Source: Lactobacillus kimbladii
GTDB lineage: Bacteria; Bacillota; Bacilli; Lactobacillales; Lactobacillaceae
DNA: 37,935 nucleotides
NCBI RefSeq assembly: GCF_000970755.1
Contig: NZ_KQ034006.1
Location: forward strand, 1-37,935
Direction of reading: 5' to 3'
Positions within the stretch are counted from its first letter, which is position 1. Every line of letters starts with the position of its first letter. Positions 1-10,090 of this stretch are shown here, in pieces. Both the position numbers and the translations under genes were made by a program. The notes beneath the pieces are model-generated. The model did no database searches. It was not told the DNA's origin and worked only from the letters and a program-made list of their open reading frames with translations.

Positions 1-1368
1 TTGTTTGACATTAATAAATTTTGGCATCATTTCAATAGCGAGATGCGTGAACATTTTAATGAAGTTGCTTATAATGCATGGTTTAAAAATACCAGACCAA
101 TTTCCTACAATAAAGATACGCACGAACTCAAAATTGCCGTGCAAAATCCTGTAACCAAAGGATATTGGGAAAAAAATTTGGCTTCACAATTAATTCAATC
201 TGCCTACGGCTACGCTAATATTGAGGTCATGCCTGTTTTTCAAATTGAAGGTGAAAAAAGCAGTGAACGACTGGTAACACCTAAGCCAAAAAACGAGTCA
301 ATATCAGAAAATGCGCGGCCACAAATGGAAAATGCGTTTGTGCGGAATCTTAAGCTTAATGAAAAGTACACTTTTGACAATTTTGTTCAGGGTGAAGGCA
401 ATAAATTGGCCGCGGGTGCAGCCTTGGCCGTTGCAGACAGTCCTGGCAGCTTTTACAACCCACTTTTTATTTTTGGTGGCGTGGGACTAGGAAAAACACA
501 CTTGATGCAAGCTATTGGGCATCAAATGCTGGCCGAGCGGCCCAATGCCAAAGTCGTTTATATTCAAAGCGAAACTTTTGTTAATGATTTTATTAACTCA
601 ATCAAAAATAAAACTCAGGATCAATTTCGCGCAAAATATCGCACTTGCGACTTATTACTTGTAGATGATATTCAGTTTTTTGCTAAAAAAGAGGGTATTC
701 AAGAAGAATTTTTCCATACTTTTGAGACTCTCTACAATGATCAAAAGCAAATAGTCATGACGAGTGATCGCCTGCCAACTGAAATTCCTGATCTGTCAGA
801 ACGGCTGGTATCAAGATTTACTTGGGGTTTGCAAGTTGAAATTACTCCGCCTGATTTGGAGACGCGGATTGCAATTCTACGCAAAAAAGCTGAGGCTGAA
901 AATTTAACAATCGACGACAGCACTTTAGACTACATAGCTTCGCAAGTTGACACTAATATTCGTGAACTAGAAGGGGCTTTGGTAAAAGTACAAGCCCACG
1001 CCACAATTGAGCATGAAGATATCAATGTTAATTTGGCTCGAGAAGCTTTGGCAGACCTTAAACTAGTCCAAAAAAACCAAGGTCTGCAAATTTCAAAAAT
1101 TCAAGAAGTTGTTGCTAATTATTTCCAAACTTCAACAACGGAGTTGAAAGGAAAAAAGCGGGTCAGACAAATTGTGGTTCCTAGGCAAATTGCAATGTAC
1201 TTGTCTCGTGAACTGACTGACTCCAGCCTGCCTAAAATTGGTCAGGAATTTGGTGGCAAGGATCATACAACCGTGATGCATGCTTATGAAAAAATTAGCA
1301 GGGAAATTAAAACGAATTCTGATATTAAAACTGCAGTTTTTGACTTAAAGCAAATGCTTGATCGCTAA
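1..1368 (+). CDS. dnaA: Chromosomal replication initiator DnaA
   Basis: DnaA binds DnaA boxes at oriC, melts the AT-rich unwinding element and loads the replicative helicase. The 455 residues are a normal family length. An N-terminal helicase-interaction domain (about 1-80) and a variable linker precede the AAA+ domain, with Walker A GGVGLGKTH at about 159-167 and Walker B LLLVDDIQF at about 218-226. The C-terminal DNA-binding domain has the signature GGKDHTTVMHA near residues 422-432. The start is TTG at base 1; MFDINKFW is a typical lactobacillar N-terminus, but the window begins here, so the RBS and any upstream alternative cannot be seen. It is followed directly by the oriC region and dnaN, the standard origin arrangement. 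Confidence 0.98.
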   Translation: MFDINKFWHHFNSEMREHFNEVAYNAWFKNTRPISYNKDTHELKIAVQNPVTKGYWEKNLASQLIQSAYGYANIEVMPVFQIEGEKSSERLVTPKPKNESISENARPQMENAFVRNLKLNEKYTFDNFVQGEGNKLAAGAALAVADSPGSFYNPLFIFGGVGLGKTHLMQAIGHQMLAERPNAKVVYIQSETFVNDFINSIKNKTQDQFRAKYRTCDLLLVDDIQFFAKKEGIQEEFFHTFETLYNDQKQIVMTSDRLPTEIPDLSERLVSRFTWGLQVEITPPDLETRIAILRKKAEAENLTIDDSTLDYIASQVDTNIRELEGALVKVQAHATIEHEDINVNLAREALADLKLVQKNQGLQISKIQEVVANYFQTSTTELKGKKRVRQIVVPRQIAMYLSRELTDSSLPKIGQEFGGKDHTTVMHAYEKISREIKTNSDIKTAVFDLKQMLDR

Positions 1369-1540
1369 AAGTTATTAACTGTGGATAAGTAACAGACTTG
1401 TACACATTTTCTTAACCGTAATAATTACGTTATTTTAAGAGTCATTTAGCTTTTCAACAGAAATCACAGGACCTACTAATACTACTAATTAAATATATAA
1501 TTAATATAAAGGAAACAGACAAAATAACAGGAGGCACCAA
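1369..1540. other. oriC: oriC region between dnaA and dnaN (DnaA boxes and AT-rich element)
   Basis: The intergenic stretch holds one perfect DnaA box, TGTGGATAA at 1380-1388 (reverse complement of TTATCCACA). Looser matches are TTGTACACA at 1398-1406 and TTTTCAACA at 1451-1459. After these come a CTA-rich trinucleotide run and an AT-rich stretch (about 1484-1510) suited to strand opening. Position between dnaA and dnaN is the usual place for a Firmicutes origin. A second origin half upstream of dnaA, common in the phylum, would lie outside the window. The RBS AGGAGG of dnaN lies at the end of this region. Confidence 0.8.
1473..1490. promoter_or_regulatory. Candidate DnaA-trio element of the origin
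   Basis: CTA-CTA-ATA-CTA-CTA-AT reads on the other strand as repeated 3'-(G/A)A(T/A)-5' triplets, the described DnaA-trio pattern through which DnaA filaments open the duplex. It lies downstream of the DnaA boxes and directly before an AT-rich stretch, matching the order box, trio, unwinding element known from Bacillus. The box nearest to it (TTTTCAACA, 1451-1459) is imperfect. Confidence 0.6.
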
Positions 1541-2671
1541 ATGAAATTTACAGTAAATAGAAATCTTTTCTTAGACAATTTAAACAATGTAATGCATGCT
1601 ATTTCTTCAAGGGCAACAATTCCAATTCTTAGCGGAATTAAGCTTAATTTAACGGAAACGGAATTGCTCTTAACTGGTAGTGATACAGATATTTCAATTG
1701 AGATAAAGATACCAGTAAGTGAAGATTTAACTGTTGACTCAACAGGTTCAATTGTTTTACCGGCTCGGTTTTTTAGCGAAATTATTAGGCGTTTGCCAGG
1801 AAAAGAATTTTCATTAGAAGTCAAAGAAAGTTTTCAAACACAAATTATCTCTGAAAACAGTGAATTTACTATCAATGGCTTAGATGCCAATAACTATCCC
1901 AGATTACCGGAAATTCCAGATGAGTCCTCTTTTGTTATTTCGGGAAAAACTTTTCGTGAAATTATTAATGAAACCCAATTTGCAGTAGCAACGCAGGAAA
2001 GTCGCCTAGTTTTGACAGGTGTCCACTTTACTTTTAGTCCTGACAAAATCCATGCTGTGGCCACAGACTCGCATAGGTTGTCAAGCCGCGCTTTGACTTT
2101 AGAAAATGGGCCACAAACGAAAACAGATCTGATTATTCCGGGAAAGAGTTTATTGGAACTTGCGCGCATCATCGGTGAAACAGATCCAGAAATTAAAGTT
2201 TGCCCTGGTGAAAATCAAGTACTTTTTGAAATTGGCAACATTCTGTTTTATTCACGTTTACTTGAAGGTAGTTACCCTGATACTGAGCGCCTGATTCCGA
2301 CTGACAGTACAACAACTGTAGAATTTGATTTGATGGAACTTTCCAGTGCGTTAGATCGGGCAAGTTTATTGACGCATGCGGGACGTAATAATGTGGTTGA
2401 CCTAACGTTAGATACTGAAAAACAAAGTGCTAAATTATCGGGTGAATCAGCAGAAATTGGTAATGTTGAAGAAGATGTCAGTTTTAAGAAACTTGAGGGC
2501 AACAATTTAAAGATTTCTTTCAACCCGGATTATCTACGTGATGCACTAAAAGCTTCAGTAACAGATTCTGTCATCATGGATTTCACCCAGCCGCTGCGTC
2601 CATTTACTGTGAATCCAGATAAAACTGATATTAATTTTGTTCAATTAATTACACCGGTTAGAACATTTTAA
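1541..2671 (+). CDS. dnaN: DNA polymerase III beta subunit (sliding clamp)
   Basis: DnaN forms the ring-shaped clamp that tethers polymerase III to DNA and recruits other replication and repair proteins. The 376 residues fit the three-subdomain clamp, with the family opening MKFTVNRNLFL and the conserved C-terminal ending LITPVRTF. Conserved pieces such as ISSRATIPILSGIK (about 23-36) and AVATDSHRLS (about 169-178) are visible. A strong RBS, AGGAGG, lies 6 bases before the ATG. It follows oriC and ends at a clear intrinsic terminator, so it may be transcribed with dnaA but apart from yaaA-recF. Confidence 0.98.
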   Translation: MKFTVNRNLFLDNLNNVMHAISSRATIPILSGIKLNLTETELLLTGSDTDISIEIKIPVSEDLTVDSTGSIVLPARFFSEIIRRLPGKEFSLEVKESFQTQIISENSEFTINGLDANNYPRLPEIPDESSFVISGKTFREIINETQFAVATQESRLVLTGVHFTFSPDKIHAVATDSHRLSSRALTLENGPQTKTDLIIPGKSLLELARIIGETDPEIKVCPGENQVLFEIGNILFYSRLLEGSYPDTERLIPTDSTTTVEFDLMELSSALDRASLLTHAGRNNVVDLTLDTEKQSAKLSGESAEIGNVEEDVSFKKLEGNNLKISFNPDYLRDALKASVTDSVIMDFTQPLRPFTVNPDKTDINFVQLITPVRTF

Positions 2672-2694
2672 TCATTGTCAAACTTAACAAAAAT

Positions 2695-2725
2695 AAAAAG
2701 TCATCAATTGATGGCTTTTTTTCTG
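2695..2725 (+). terminator. Intrinsic terminator after dnaN
   Basis: A short hairpin with arms AAAAAGTCATC and GATGGCTTTTT around AATT, running into a T-tract, lies about 25 bases past the dnaN stop codon. It separates dnaN from the yaaA-recF-gyrB-gyrA group. Confidence 0.8.
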
Positions 2726-2810
2726 GCAGAATTTTTATAATCGACCACAAAAGCTTGCTGGTTTATTTTTGAGGTCAATCACTATGAATTGTTTATTTGA
2801 AAAAAATCCG

Positions 2811-2872
2811 TTTATATGGCTTTATATGGGCTTTTAGTTGTTTTTTGCTTGTGAAACGAATATACTTATTAT
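2811..2872 (+). promoter_or_regulatory. Predicted promoter of yaaA-recF-gyrBA, with a tandem 10-bp repeat upstream
   Basis: TTGCTT (2845-2850), a 16-bp spacer and TATTAT (2867-2872) form a sigma-A-like promoter upstream of yaaA. Just before it, TTTATATGGC and TTTATATGGG (2811-2830) form a tandem 10-bp repeat of unknown role. The call rests on consensus match and on the terminator upstream. Confidence 0.5.
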
Positions 2873-2897
2873 AGGTATTTAAAGGGTGAAGGTGGTT

Positions 2898-3107
2898 ATG
2901 ATCAAAGAATTTAAGGTAACGAGTGAATACATTACTCTAGGGCAGTTTTTAAAAGAAGAAAGCATTATTTCTTCAGGTGGTCAAGCTAAGTGGTATCTGC
3001 AAGAAAATCCGGTCTTAGTGAATGGAGTAAAAGAAAATAGGCGGGGTAAGAAATTACGCTCCGGTGATAAACTTGAAGTTAACCACGAATCTTACGAATT
3101 GCGGTAG
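2898..3107 (+). CDS. yaaA: S4-domain RNA-binding protein YaaA
   Basis: This is a small S4-like RNA-binding protein conserved between dnaN and recF in Firmicutes; its exact role is not settled, though ribosome assembly is suspected for the family. I chose ATG at 2898, giving 69 residues starting MIKEFKV. The frame is open upstream to a GTG at 2886, but that start has no RBS at a usable distance, whereas AAAGGG (2881-2886) is better placed for 2898. The S4 pattern is seen in SGGQAKWYLQENPVLVNG and the basic stretch ENRRGKKLRSGD. The gap to recF is only 3 bases, so the two are probably translationally coupled. Confidence 0.93.
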   Translation: MIKEFKVTSEYITLGQFLKEESIISSGGQAKWYLQENPVLVNGVKENRRGKKLRSGDKLEVNHESYELR

Positions 3108-3110
3108 GTT

Positions 3111-4250
3111 ATGTATCTCAAGCATTTTATCGCTCAAAATTACCGCAACTTGCAGCAATTTGAAGTTGATTTTGATCCTAACGTCAATATTTTTATAGGA
3201 CAAAATGCGCAAGGCAAAACTAATCTGCTTGAAGCAATTTATTTTTTGGCTTTAACACGGTCCCACCGGACCAGCAACGACAAAGAACTAATTGCTTTTG
3301 GTAAAGATTATGCCAATGTTTCGGGGCACATTTATAAAAGTCAAATTGATTTATCCTTGCGGGTTTTAATTACCACTAAGGGTAAAAAAGTTTGGGTAAA
3401 TCGAGTCGAACAAGCGAAATTATCCAAGTATGTGGGACAATTGAACGCTATTTTATTTTCTCCTGAAGATTTAGACCTGATTAAAGGTGCACCTAATTTA
3501 AGACGACGTTTTATGGATCAGGAATTTGGTCAAATTAGTGCGGAATACCTTTATTTTGCGGGCAAGTATAAGCAGGTTTTGCAGCAAAAAAACAATTATT
3601 TAAAGCAGTTAGCCAAAGGCGAAGCTCATGACACTATGTTTTTAGAAGTCTTATCAGATCAGCTGGCAGGTGTGGCTGCAGAAGTAATTGTTCGTCGCTT
3701 TCAATTCTTAAATTACTTAGATCAATACGCTCGTGATGCCTACGCTCACATTAGTACCAGTGCTGAAAAACTTGAGGTTATCTATCGGCCATCGGTAAAA
3801 GAAATTTCGGTAAAAGACAGCGTAGAAGAAGTTTATCATAAAGTATTAAATAATTTTCAAAACAATCAGAAGCTTGAGATTCTTAAGGGTACTACTTTGA
3901 GTGGTCCTCACAGGGATGACATTGACTTTGAACTTGATGGTAAAAACGCTCATTTATATGGCTCTCAGGGCCAACAAAGAACCATCGCGCTTAGTATTAA
4001 ATTAGCTGAGATCCAGCTTGTGCACCAATTAACCGATGAATATCCGTTATTACTACTTGATGATGTTATGAGTGAGCTTGATCATAACCGTCAAAGTGCC
4101 TTACTTAACTACATTCACGGCAAAACGCAAACATTTATCACGACAACAGATCTTGAGGGTATTTCCTGGGAAATAATTAAGAAGCCGAAAATATACCGCA
4201 TAAAATCTGGACAAATTTATTTAGAAGAGGGGAAATTGCATGGCAAATAA
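3111..4250 (+). CDS. recF: DNA replication and repair protein RecF
   Basis: RecF is an SMC-like ATPase that works with RecO and RecR to load RecA at gaps in single-stranded DNA. The 379 residues are of usual length. Walker [14 protein letters not shown] lies near residues 30-42, the signature-like SGPHRDD near 264-270, [11 protein letters not shown] near 285-295, and Walker [13 protein letters not shown] near 314-325. It starts 3 bases after yaaA, and its last 11 bases overlap the start of gyrB (ATG at 4240), an arrangement typical of tightly coupled origin-proximal operons. Confidence 0.97.
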   Translation: MYLKHFIAQNYRNLQQFEVDFDPNVNIFIGQNAQGKTNLLEAIYFLALTRSHRTSNDKELIAFGKDYANVSGHIYKSQIDLSLRVLITTKGKKVWVNRVEQAKLSKYVGQLNAILFSPEDLDLIKGAPNLRRRFMDQEFGQISAEYLYFAGKYKQVLQQKNNYLKQLAKGEAHDTMFLEVLSDQLAGVAAEVIVRRFQFLNYLDQYARDAYAHISTSAEKLEVIYRPSVKEISVKDSVEEVYHKVLNNFQNNQKLEILKGTTLSGPHRDDIDFELDGKNAHLYGSQGQQRTIALSIKLAEIQLVHQLTDEYPLLLLDDVMSELDHNRQSALLNYIHGKTQTFITTTDLEGISWEIIKKPKIYRIKSGQIYLEEGKLHGK

Positions 4251-6204
4251 TAACAAAGAAAATCTTAAGCAAATTAAGCAATATGAAAAAGAAGCCGATA
4301 AATATAATGCCAGTCAGATTCAAGTCTTAGGCGGACTTGAAGCAGTCCGTAAACGTCCAGGAATGTATATCGGTTCAACTAGCTCTCAGGGTTTGCACCA
4401 CTTAGTGTGGGAAATAATTGATAATGGTATCGACGAAAGCTTAGCCGGTTTTGCCAGCAAGATTGAAGTCACAATTAATGAAGATGGCAGTGTCACTGTT
4501 CAAGACGATGGTCGTGGTATTCCGGTCGATATTGAAAAAAAGACGGGTCGACCTGCTCTTGAAACTGTTTTTACTGTCTTACACGCCGGTGGTAAATTTG
4601 GTGGTGGCGGCTATAAGGTTTCAGGCGGTTTGCACGGAGTGGGTGCTTCTGTCGTGAATGCTTTATCAACTAAGCTAGATGTTACAACAATGCGTGACGG
4701 TAAAAAGTACTTTATTGACTTTAGTCGTGGTCGCGTAGTTGATGAAATGAAAGTAACGGGGACTGTGCCTTTATCTGAACATGGTACCATAGTGCACTTT
4801 TTCCCAGATCCCGATATTTTTACTGAAACCACTTCATTTGATGACAAGATCCTCAAAAATCGTATCCGTGAACTGGCCTTTTTAAATAAGGGCTTGAAAT
4901 TAACATTTACCGATAAGCGCAAAGACAGCGCGGAAACAGACGTCTATCACTATGAAGGTGGCATTCAAGAGTATGTCTCTTTCTTAAATCGCGATACAGA
5001 AGTACTATTTGATGAGCCAATCTATGTCGAAGGTAATGACAACGATATCAACGTTGAGGTATCTTTGCAATATACAAAAGGTTATAAAACAACGTTGATG
5101 ACCTTTGCCAACAACATCCATACCTATGAAGGCGGAATGCATGAGGCTGGTTTTAAGACAGCTTTAACTCGGGTAGTTAATGACTATGCTCATAAAACTA
5201 AACTGCTAAAAGACAGTGATGATAATCTTTCTGGCGAAGATATTCGTGAAGGAATGACAGCTGTAGTTTCTGTCAAGCACCCTAACCCCCAATTTGAAGG
5301 CCAGACTAAAACTAAATTAGGCAACTCTGATGCTCGAACAGCCGTTGATCACGCGTTTTCGGAAACCTTCAACCGTTTCTTAATGGAAAATCCGCAAGTT
5401 GGTCGCAAAATTGTTGAAAAGGCCCAATTAGCTGAACGGGCTCGGACAGCTGCTAAACGAGCTCGTGAGGTTACGCGTAAAAAGTCAGGACTGGAAATTG
5501 CCAACCTGCCTGGTAAATTGGCTGACAACACCAGTAACGACCCCAGCATTTCTGAATTATTCATAGTTGAGGGTAATTCTGCTGGTGGTTCTGCTAAACA
5601 AGGACGTTCAAGGCTGACTCAAGCTATTTTACCGATCCGTGGTAAAATTTTGAACGTTGAAAAAGCTTCAATGGACCGTATTTTAGCTAACCAAGAAATC
5701 CGTTCACTATTTACAGCTTTAGGGACCGGTTTTGGTGCGGATTTTGATGTTTCTAAAGCGCGCTATCATAAATTAATTATTATGACTGATGCCGATGTTG
5801 ATGGCGCCCACATTCGGACACTGCTTTTAACCCTCTTTTACAATTACATGCGTCCGATGATTGAAAAAGGCTACGTTTATATTGCACGTCCGCCTCTATA
5901 TCAAGTCCGTCAAGGCAAAGTTGTCAGATACTTAGATACCGACGAAGAATTGCATGACTATTTAGGGAGTTTGCAACCAAGTCCTAAGCCATTGGTACAG
6001 CGCTATAAGGGACTAGGTGAAATGGATCCGGAACAATTATGGGATACTACCATGAATCCGGAAAACAGAAGACTTGATCGTGTCAGCCCAGAATATGCTA
6101 AAAATGCTGATGAGGTGTTTGAATTGCTGATGGGTAACGAAGTTGGACCACGGCGCAATTTTATTGAAACTAACGCTAAATACGTTGAAAACTTGGATGC
6201 ATAG
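4240..6204 (+). CDS. gyrB: DNA gyrase subunit B
   Basis: This is the ATPase and TOPRIM subunit of gyrase, which introduces negative supercoils with GyrA. The 654 residues match the family. The GHKL ATPase domain shows [13 protein letters not shown] near residue 58, DDGRGIP near 88 and [12 protein letters not shown] near 129. The TOPRIM region shows [13 protein letters not shown] near 443 and [11 protein letters not shown] near 516, and the C-terminus keeps [15 protein letters not shown]. The RBS AGAGGGG lies inside the end of recF, which overlaps this gene by 11 bases. gyrA follows after 9 bases with its own AGGAGG. Confidence 0.98.
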   Translation: MANNNKENLKQIKQYEKEADKYNASQIQVLGGLEAVRKRPGMYIGSTSSQGLHHLVWEIIDNGIDESLAGFASKIEVTINEDGSVTVQDDGRGIPVDIEKKTGRPALETVFTVLHAGGKFGGGGYKVSGGLHGVGASVVNALSTKLDVTTMRDGKKYFIDFSRGRVVDEMKVTGTVPLSEHGTIVHFFPDPDIFTETTSFDDKILKNRIRELAFLNKGLKLTFTDKRKDSAETDVYHYEGGIQEYVSFLNRDTEVLFDEPIYVEGNDNDINVEVSLQYTKGYKTTLMTFANNIHTYEGGMHEAGFKTALTRVVNDYAHKTKLLKDSDDNLSGEDIREGMTAVVSVKHPNPQFEGQTKTKLGNSDARTAVDHAFSETFNRFLMENPQVGRKIVEKAQLAERARTAAKRAREVTRKKSGLEIANLPGKLADNTSNDPSISELFIVEGNSAGGSAKQGRSRLTQAILPIRGKILNVEKASMDRILANQEIRSLFTALGTGFGADFDVSKARYHKLIIMTDADVDGAHIRTLLLTLFYNYMRPMIEKGYVYIARPPLYQVRQGKVVRYLDTDEELHDYLGSLQPSPKPLVQRYKGLGEMDPEQLWDTTMNPENRRLDRVSPEYAKNADEVFELLMGNEVGPRRNFIETNAKYVENLDA

Positions 6205-6213
6205 GAGGTTTAA

Positions 6214-8700
6214 ATGGATAACGACAATCAAGGTCAGGATCACAGAATAAGAAACGTTGATTTGACCAGCGTAATGAATAGTTCATTCTTGGATTATGCC
6301 ATGTCCGTTATCGTCGCGCGGGCTTTACCCGATGTGCGCGATGGCTTGAAGCCGGTTCAGCGCCGGATTCTTTATGGCATGAGTGAACTAGGTGTTACAC
6401 CAGATAAACCATACAAAAAGTCAGCCAGAATCGTGGGGGAAGTTATGGGTAAGTTCCACCCTCACGGTGATTCTTCAATTTATTTAGCGATGGCCCATAT
6501 GGCACAGGATTTCAGTTATCGCTATATGCTCGTCGACGGTCACGGCAACTTTGGTTCAGTTGATGGCGATGAGCCGGCCGCAATGCGTTATACTGAGGCA
6601 CGCATGAGCAAAATTGCGGTTGAAATGTTGCGCGATATCAATAAAAATACTGTTGATTGGCAGCGTAATTACGATGATTCTGAAAATGAGCCAGTAGTAT
6701 TACCTGCTAGAATACCAAACTTATTAGTTAATGGTACCAGCGGTATTGCTGTTGGTATGACGACCAACATACCACCGCATAACTTATCAGAAGTGATTAA
6801 GGGGCTGCACATGTTAATGAACAACCCTGATGTCACTACTAAAGAATTGATGAAGGCAATTCCGGGCCCAGATTTTCCTACCGGTGGCACTATCATGGGT
6901 CGCGGCGGTATTTATCGGGCCTATGAAACTGGTCGCGGGAATATTGTCGTTCGTGCCAACACTAGTATTGAAACTGAAAAAAGCGGTCGCGAAAGAATAG
7001 TTGTTTCTGAAATACCTTACTTAGTTAATAAGGCTGAACTGGTTAAGAAAATCGCCGACTTAGCGCGGGCAAAAACAATTGATGGTATTACCGGTGTGCG
7101 TGATGAATCAGACCAGACGGGGATGAGAATTACTATTGATATCCGCCGTGATGCCAGTGCCAGTGTGGTTTTAAATAATTTGTTTAAGCTGACCCAAATG
7201 CAGGCTAATTTTGGCATGAATATGGTAGCAATCGTCGATGGCGCACCGCACTTTCTCAGCCTCAAGCAAATGCTCCAGTATTACTTGGAACACCAAGAAG
7301 ATGTTGTTACTCGTAGAACTAAATTTGAGTTGGAAAAGGCTGAAGCTAGAGCTCATATTCTTGAAGGTCTGCAAATTGCTCTTGATCATATTGACGAAAT
7401 TGTTCATATAATCCGTCAGAGTCAATCAAGTGATATTGCAAAAGCTGCTTTAATCAGTCGCTTTGGTCTTGATGACAAGCAGTCTCAAGCGATCTTAGAC
7501 ATGCGGCTGGTACGGTTAACCGGACTGGAACGTGATAAGGTTGAGGCTGAATACAAAGATCTGCAAGCTAAGATTGCCGATTATAAAGATATTTTGGCAA
7601 AACCAGAGCGCATCAATGAAATCATTTATAATGAATTGCTGGATACTCAAAAGCGCTTTGGCGATGAGCGGCGGACTAAAATTGGCGCTAGCGAAGTTGT
7701 CTCAATTGAAGATGAAGATTTAATTGAAAAACAAGATGTTTTACTGACCTTAACTCATAGTGGCTACATTAAGCGGATGCCAATTACTGAATTCAAGACC
7801 CAAAATCGTGGTGGCAAAGGCATCAAAGGTATGGGCGTTAAAGACGGAGACTTTATTGAGAACCTAATTTACTCCAGTACCCACGATATGTTGCTGTTTT
7901 TCACCAACAAGGGCAAGGTTTATTCAAAGAAAGCCTATGAAATTCCAGAATTTGGTCGTACTGCCAAAGGATTGCCAATAGTCAACTTGTTGCAACTGGA
8001 AAAAGGCGAAAAGATCCAAACAATTGTCAATATTCCTGAAGATGCTGATGACCAGTACCTGTTCTTTATTACGAAGATGGGAACAGTCAAACGTACTCAT
8101 GTCAGTGAATTTGGTAACATCCGCAATAGTGGCCTAATTGCATTAACTTTGCGTGATGGCGACGAGTTGAATAATGTTCTGGCTACAGATGGCAAGCAGG
8201 ATATTTTAATCGGTACTCACTTAGGTTATGCAGTACGTTTTAATGAAAAAAATGTTAGATCAATGGGTCGAACAGCTGCAGGTGTTCGCGGAATTAATTT
8301 ACGCGAAAATGACTATGTTGTTGGTTCCGGTGTCATTAAGAATAACGATGAAGTGTTAGTCATTTCTGAAAAAGGCTATGGTAAGAGAACAGCCGCTTCT
8401 GAATATCCGACAAAGGGTCGTGGCGGTAAGGGTATTAAAACCGCAAATATTACTGAGAAAAATGGTCCACTTTCAGGAGTGACTGTGATCGATGGCTGTC
8501 AGGATATTATGGTTATCACCGATGATGGCATCATGATTCGCTTCAAGACAAATGACGTTTCTCAAACCGGACGCAGCACTCTCGGTGTGCGCTTGATTAA
8601 AGTCAATGACAACAATAAAGTTGCCAGTCTGGCAATTGTTCCTGCTGAAGAAGACCAGGAAGTAGCAGCTTCTGCAGAAACTGATGAAGAGAAAGATTAA
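6214..8700 (+). CDS. gyrA: DNA gyrase subunit A
   Basis: This is the DNA breakage-reunion subunit of gyrase. The 828 residues are normal length. The winged-helix and tower region carries the catalytic tyrosine Tyr126 in [10 protein letters not shown]. The C-terminal beta-pinwheel contains the GyrA box-like motif [10 protein letters not shown] at about 530 and repeated blade motifs after it. In the quinolone-determining region, Ser87 (E. coli Ser83) is kept, but Leu91 stands where E. coli has Asp87 and most Gram-positives have Glu. The RBS AGGAGG is 6 bases upstream, directly after gyrB. The acidic tail (EEDQEV...DEEKD) is common in lactobacilli. Confidence 0.98.
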   Translation: MDNDNQGQDHRIRNVDLTSVMNSSFLDYAMSVIVARALPDVRDGLKPVQRRILYGMSELGVTPDKPYKKSARIVGEVMGKFHPHGDSSIYLAMAHMAQDFSYRYMLVDGHGNFGSVDGDEPAAMRYTEARMSKIAVEMLRDINKNTVDWQRNYDDSENEPVVLPARIPNLLVNGTSGIAVGMTTNIPPHNLSEVIKGLHMLMNNPDVTTKELMKAIPGPDFPTGGTIMGRGGIYRAYETGRGNIVVRANTSIETEKSGRERIVVSEIPYLVNKAELVKKIADLARAKTIDGITGVRDESDQTGMRITIDIRRDASASVVLNNLFKLTQMQANFGMNMVAIVDGAPHFLSLKQMLQYYLEHQEDVVTRRTKFELEKAEARAHILEGLQIALDHIDEIVHIIRQSQSSDIAKAALISRFGLDDKQSQAILDMRLVRLTGLERDKVEAEYKDLQAKIADYKDILAKPERINEIIYNELLDTQKRFGDERRTKIGASEVVSIEDEDLIEKQDVLLTLTHSGYIKRMPITEFKTQNRGGKGIKGMGVKDGDFIENLIYSSTHDMLLFFTNKGKVYSKKAYEIPEFGRTAKGLPIVNLLQLEKGEKIQTIVNIPEDADDQYLFFITKMGTVKRTHVSEFGNIRNSGLIALTLRDGDELNNVLATDGKQDILIGTHLGYAVRFNEKNVRSMGRTAAGVRGINLRENDYVVGSGVIKNNDEVLVISEKGYGKRTAASEYPTKGRGGKGIKTANITEKNGPLSGVTVIDGCQDIMVITDDGIMIRFKTNDVSQTGRSTLGVRLIKVNDNNKVASLAIVPAEEDQEVAASAETDEEKD

Positions 8701-8752
8701 TTATTGAACTAAAACTTTTAAAAATTATCAGATTATTTTACGTATTTACTAG

Positions 8753-8772
8753 TAAGAAATAAAAATTTCTTA
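8753..8772. repeat. Perfect 8-bp hairpin downstream of gyrA
   Basis: TAAGAAAT and ATTTCTTA flank a 4-base AAAA loop. There is no T-run after it, so I do not call it a terminator with confidence; it might act in mRNA stability or as a weak stop for gyrA transcription. Confidence 0.35.
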
Positions 8773-8792
8773 TTGGATCACGTGAAGATAGT

Positions 8793-8821
8793 TTGGTAAT
8801 TTTTTGTTTATGTGCTAGAAT
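8793..8821 (+). promoter_or_regulatory. Predicted sigma-A promoter of rpsF-ssb-rpsR
   Basis: TTGGTA (8793-8798), a 17-bp spacer and TAGAAT (8816-8821), with TG two bases before the -10 (tgtgcTAGAAT). It lies 81 bases before the rpsF start, leaving room for a structured leader. Confidence 0.6.
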
Positions 8822-8831
8822 TAGAGATTGC

Positions 8832-8873
8832 GAGTAATAAAATTACTCCTTGTTCTTGATTTTTAGCAAGAAC
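8832..8873 (+). promoter_or_regulatory. Two-hairpin 5' leader of rpsF, possible ribosomal-protein autoregulatory element
   Basis: GAGTAAT-AAA-ATTACTC (8832-8848, perfect 7-bp stem) is followed by GTTCTTG ... CAAGAAC (8852-8873, perfect 7-bp stem, 8-base loop). Both sit between the predicted promoter and the rpsF RBS. rpsF leaders in many bacteria bind the S6:S18 complex. I do not see the diagnostic CCG of that motif clearly, so the identity is only a suggestion from position and structure. Confidence 0.4.
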
Positions 8874-8901
8874 CATTTAGTCCAGAAGGAGGTGCACTAG
8901 T

Positions 8902-9195
8902 ATGACAACTACTAAGTACGAAATAACTTATATTATTAAGCCTGATATTGATGAAGAATCAAAAAAGGCATTAGTTGAAAACTATGATAAGGTTATTACC
9001 GATAACGGTGGTACGATGGTTGAGTCAAAAGACTGGGAAAAGCGTCATTTCGCATATGAAATTAATAAATATCGTGAGGGATTATATCACGTTATGACTT
9101 TCACTGCTGATAATGCTGACGCAGTTAACGAATTTGACCGTTTGTCCAAGATTGATACTGCCGTTTTACGTTCAATGACCGTTAAAGTTGGCTAA
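8902..9195 (+). CDS. rpsF: 30S ribosomal protein S6
   Basis: S6 binds the central domain of 16S rRNA as a dimer with S18. The 97 residues match the family, with the N-terminal strand [14 protein letters not shown] and the central motif [22 protein letters not shown] strong RBS, AGAAGGAGG, precedes the ATG. It is the first gene of the rpsF-ssb-rpsR operon, the usual Firmicutes order, and likely shares the promoter at 8793-8821. Confidence 0.98.
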   Translation: MTTTKYEITYIIKPDIDEESKKALVENYDKVITDNGGTMVESKDWEKRHFAYEINKYREGLYHVMTFTADNADAVNEFDRLSKIDTAVLRSMTVKVG

Positions 9196-9249
9196 GTAAT
9201 AACAAAAACTTTATCGTTTTCGTGATTTAGGAAAGGAAGGACCTGAAGT

Positions 9250-9771
9250 ATGATTAATCGAGTTGTACTTGTTGGCCGTTTAACACGTGATCCTGAATTA
9301 CGTACTACTGGGAGTGGAATCTCGGTTGCTACGTTTACTCTTGCTGTAGATCGTCAATATACAAACGCACAAGGCGAGAGAGGTGCAGATTTTATCAGCT
9401 GTGTCATTTGGCGTAAATCTGCAGAAAATTTCTGTAATTTTACGTCTAAAGGTTCACTTGTTGGTATAGATGGCCGAATTCAAACCAGAAGTTACGATAA
9501 TAAAGACGGGCAAAGAGTATATGTAACTGAAGTTGTCGTTGACAACTTTGCATTGCTCGAATCACGTAAAGATCGTGAAGCTCGCGGACAAAATGGTGGT
9601 TACACACCAAATAATAATGGCAATTTTGGCAATCAGAATACTAATAATACCCCTAACATGGGAGGATCAAATCAGAATAACACTGCTAATAATGGTCCGG
9701 ACAATACTCAGGATCCATTTGCAGGGTCAGGTGATACCATTGATATTTCTGATGATGATTTACCATTCTAA
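9250..9771 (+). CDS. ssb: Single-stranded DNA-binding protein
   Basis: SSB coats single-stranded DNA during replication, repair and recombination. The OB-fold domain fills about residues 1-105 ([18 protein letters not shown], with [14 protein letters not shown] in the middle). A glycine- and asparagine-rich disordered linker follows (about 115-160), then the acidic tip DISDDDLPF that docks partner proteins. Length is 173 residues. The RBS GGAAGGA lies 10 bases upstream. It lies between rpsF and rpsR, which fits co-expression with the replication and ribosome genes. Confidence 0.98.
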   Translation: MINRVVLVGRLTRDPELRTTGSGISVATFTLAVDRQYTNAQGERGADFISCVIWRKSAENFCNFTSKGSLVGIDGRIQTRSYDNKDGQRVYVTEVVVDNFALLESRKDREARGQNGGYTPNNNGNFGNQNTNNTPNMGGSNQNNTANNGPDNTQDPFAGSGDTIDISDDDLPF

Positions 9772-9793
9772 ATTAACAGAAAGGACCTAGGAT

Positions 9794-10036
9794 ATGGCTC
9801 AACAAAGAAGAGGCGGCGGCGCTCATCGTCGTCGTAAGGTTGACTACATTGCTGCCAACCATATTGATTACGTTGACTACAAGGACGTTGATTTGTTGAA
9901 ACGTTTTATCTCTGAAAGAGGTAAAATCTTACCACGTCGTGTCACTGGCACTAGCGCTAAGAATCAACGTAAGGTAGCTAAGGCAATTGAAAGAGCTCGC
10001 ATTATGGGCTTGTTGCCATTTGTTACTGAAGACTAA
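9794..10036 (+). CDS. rpsR: 30S ribosomal protein S18
   Basis: S18 is the partner of S6 in the small subunit. The 80 residues are basic, with the signature pieces [20 protein letters not shown] and [18 protein letters not shown]. The RBS AGAAAGGA is 8 bases before the ATG. It is the last gene of the operon and is followed within 15 bases by an intrinsic terminator. In many lactobacilli gdpP-rplI-dnaB lie close by at this point; here a 5-kb sugar locus intervenes. Confidence 0.98.
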   Translation: MAQQRRGGGAHRRRKVDYIAANHIDYVDYKDVDLLKRFISERGKILPRRVTGTSAKNQRKVAKAIERARIMGLLPFVTED

Positions 10037-10050
10037 GATAAAATTTAAAG

Positions 10051-10090
10051 TACCCTTTAGATTGGACTATTTCCTATCTGAAGGGTTTTT
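10051..10090 (+). terminator. Intrinsic terminator after rpsR
   Basis: Arms ACCCTTTAGAT and ATCTGAAGGGT, with a 14-base loop, run into a TTTTT tract. It ends the rpsF-ssb-rpsR transcript. Confidence 0.85.

Noticed and set aside
9533-9790. Alternate-frame protein inside ssb
   Set aside because: A shadow of the Asn/Gly-rich ssb linker; no RBS and no similarity to a known protein.
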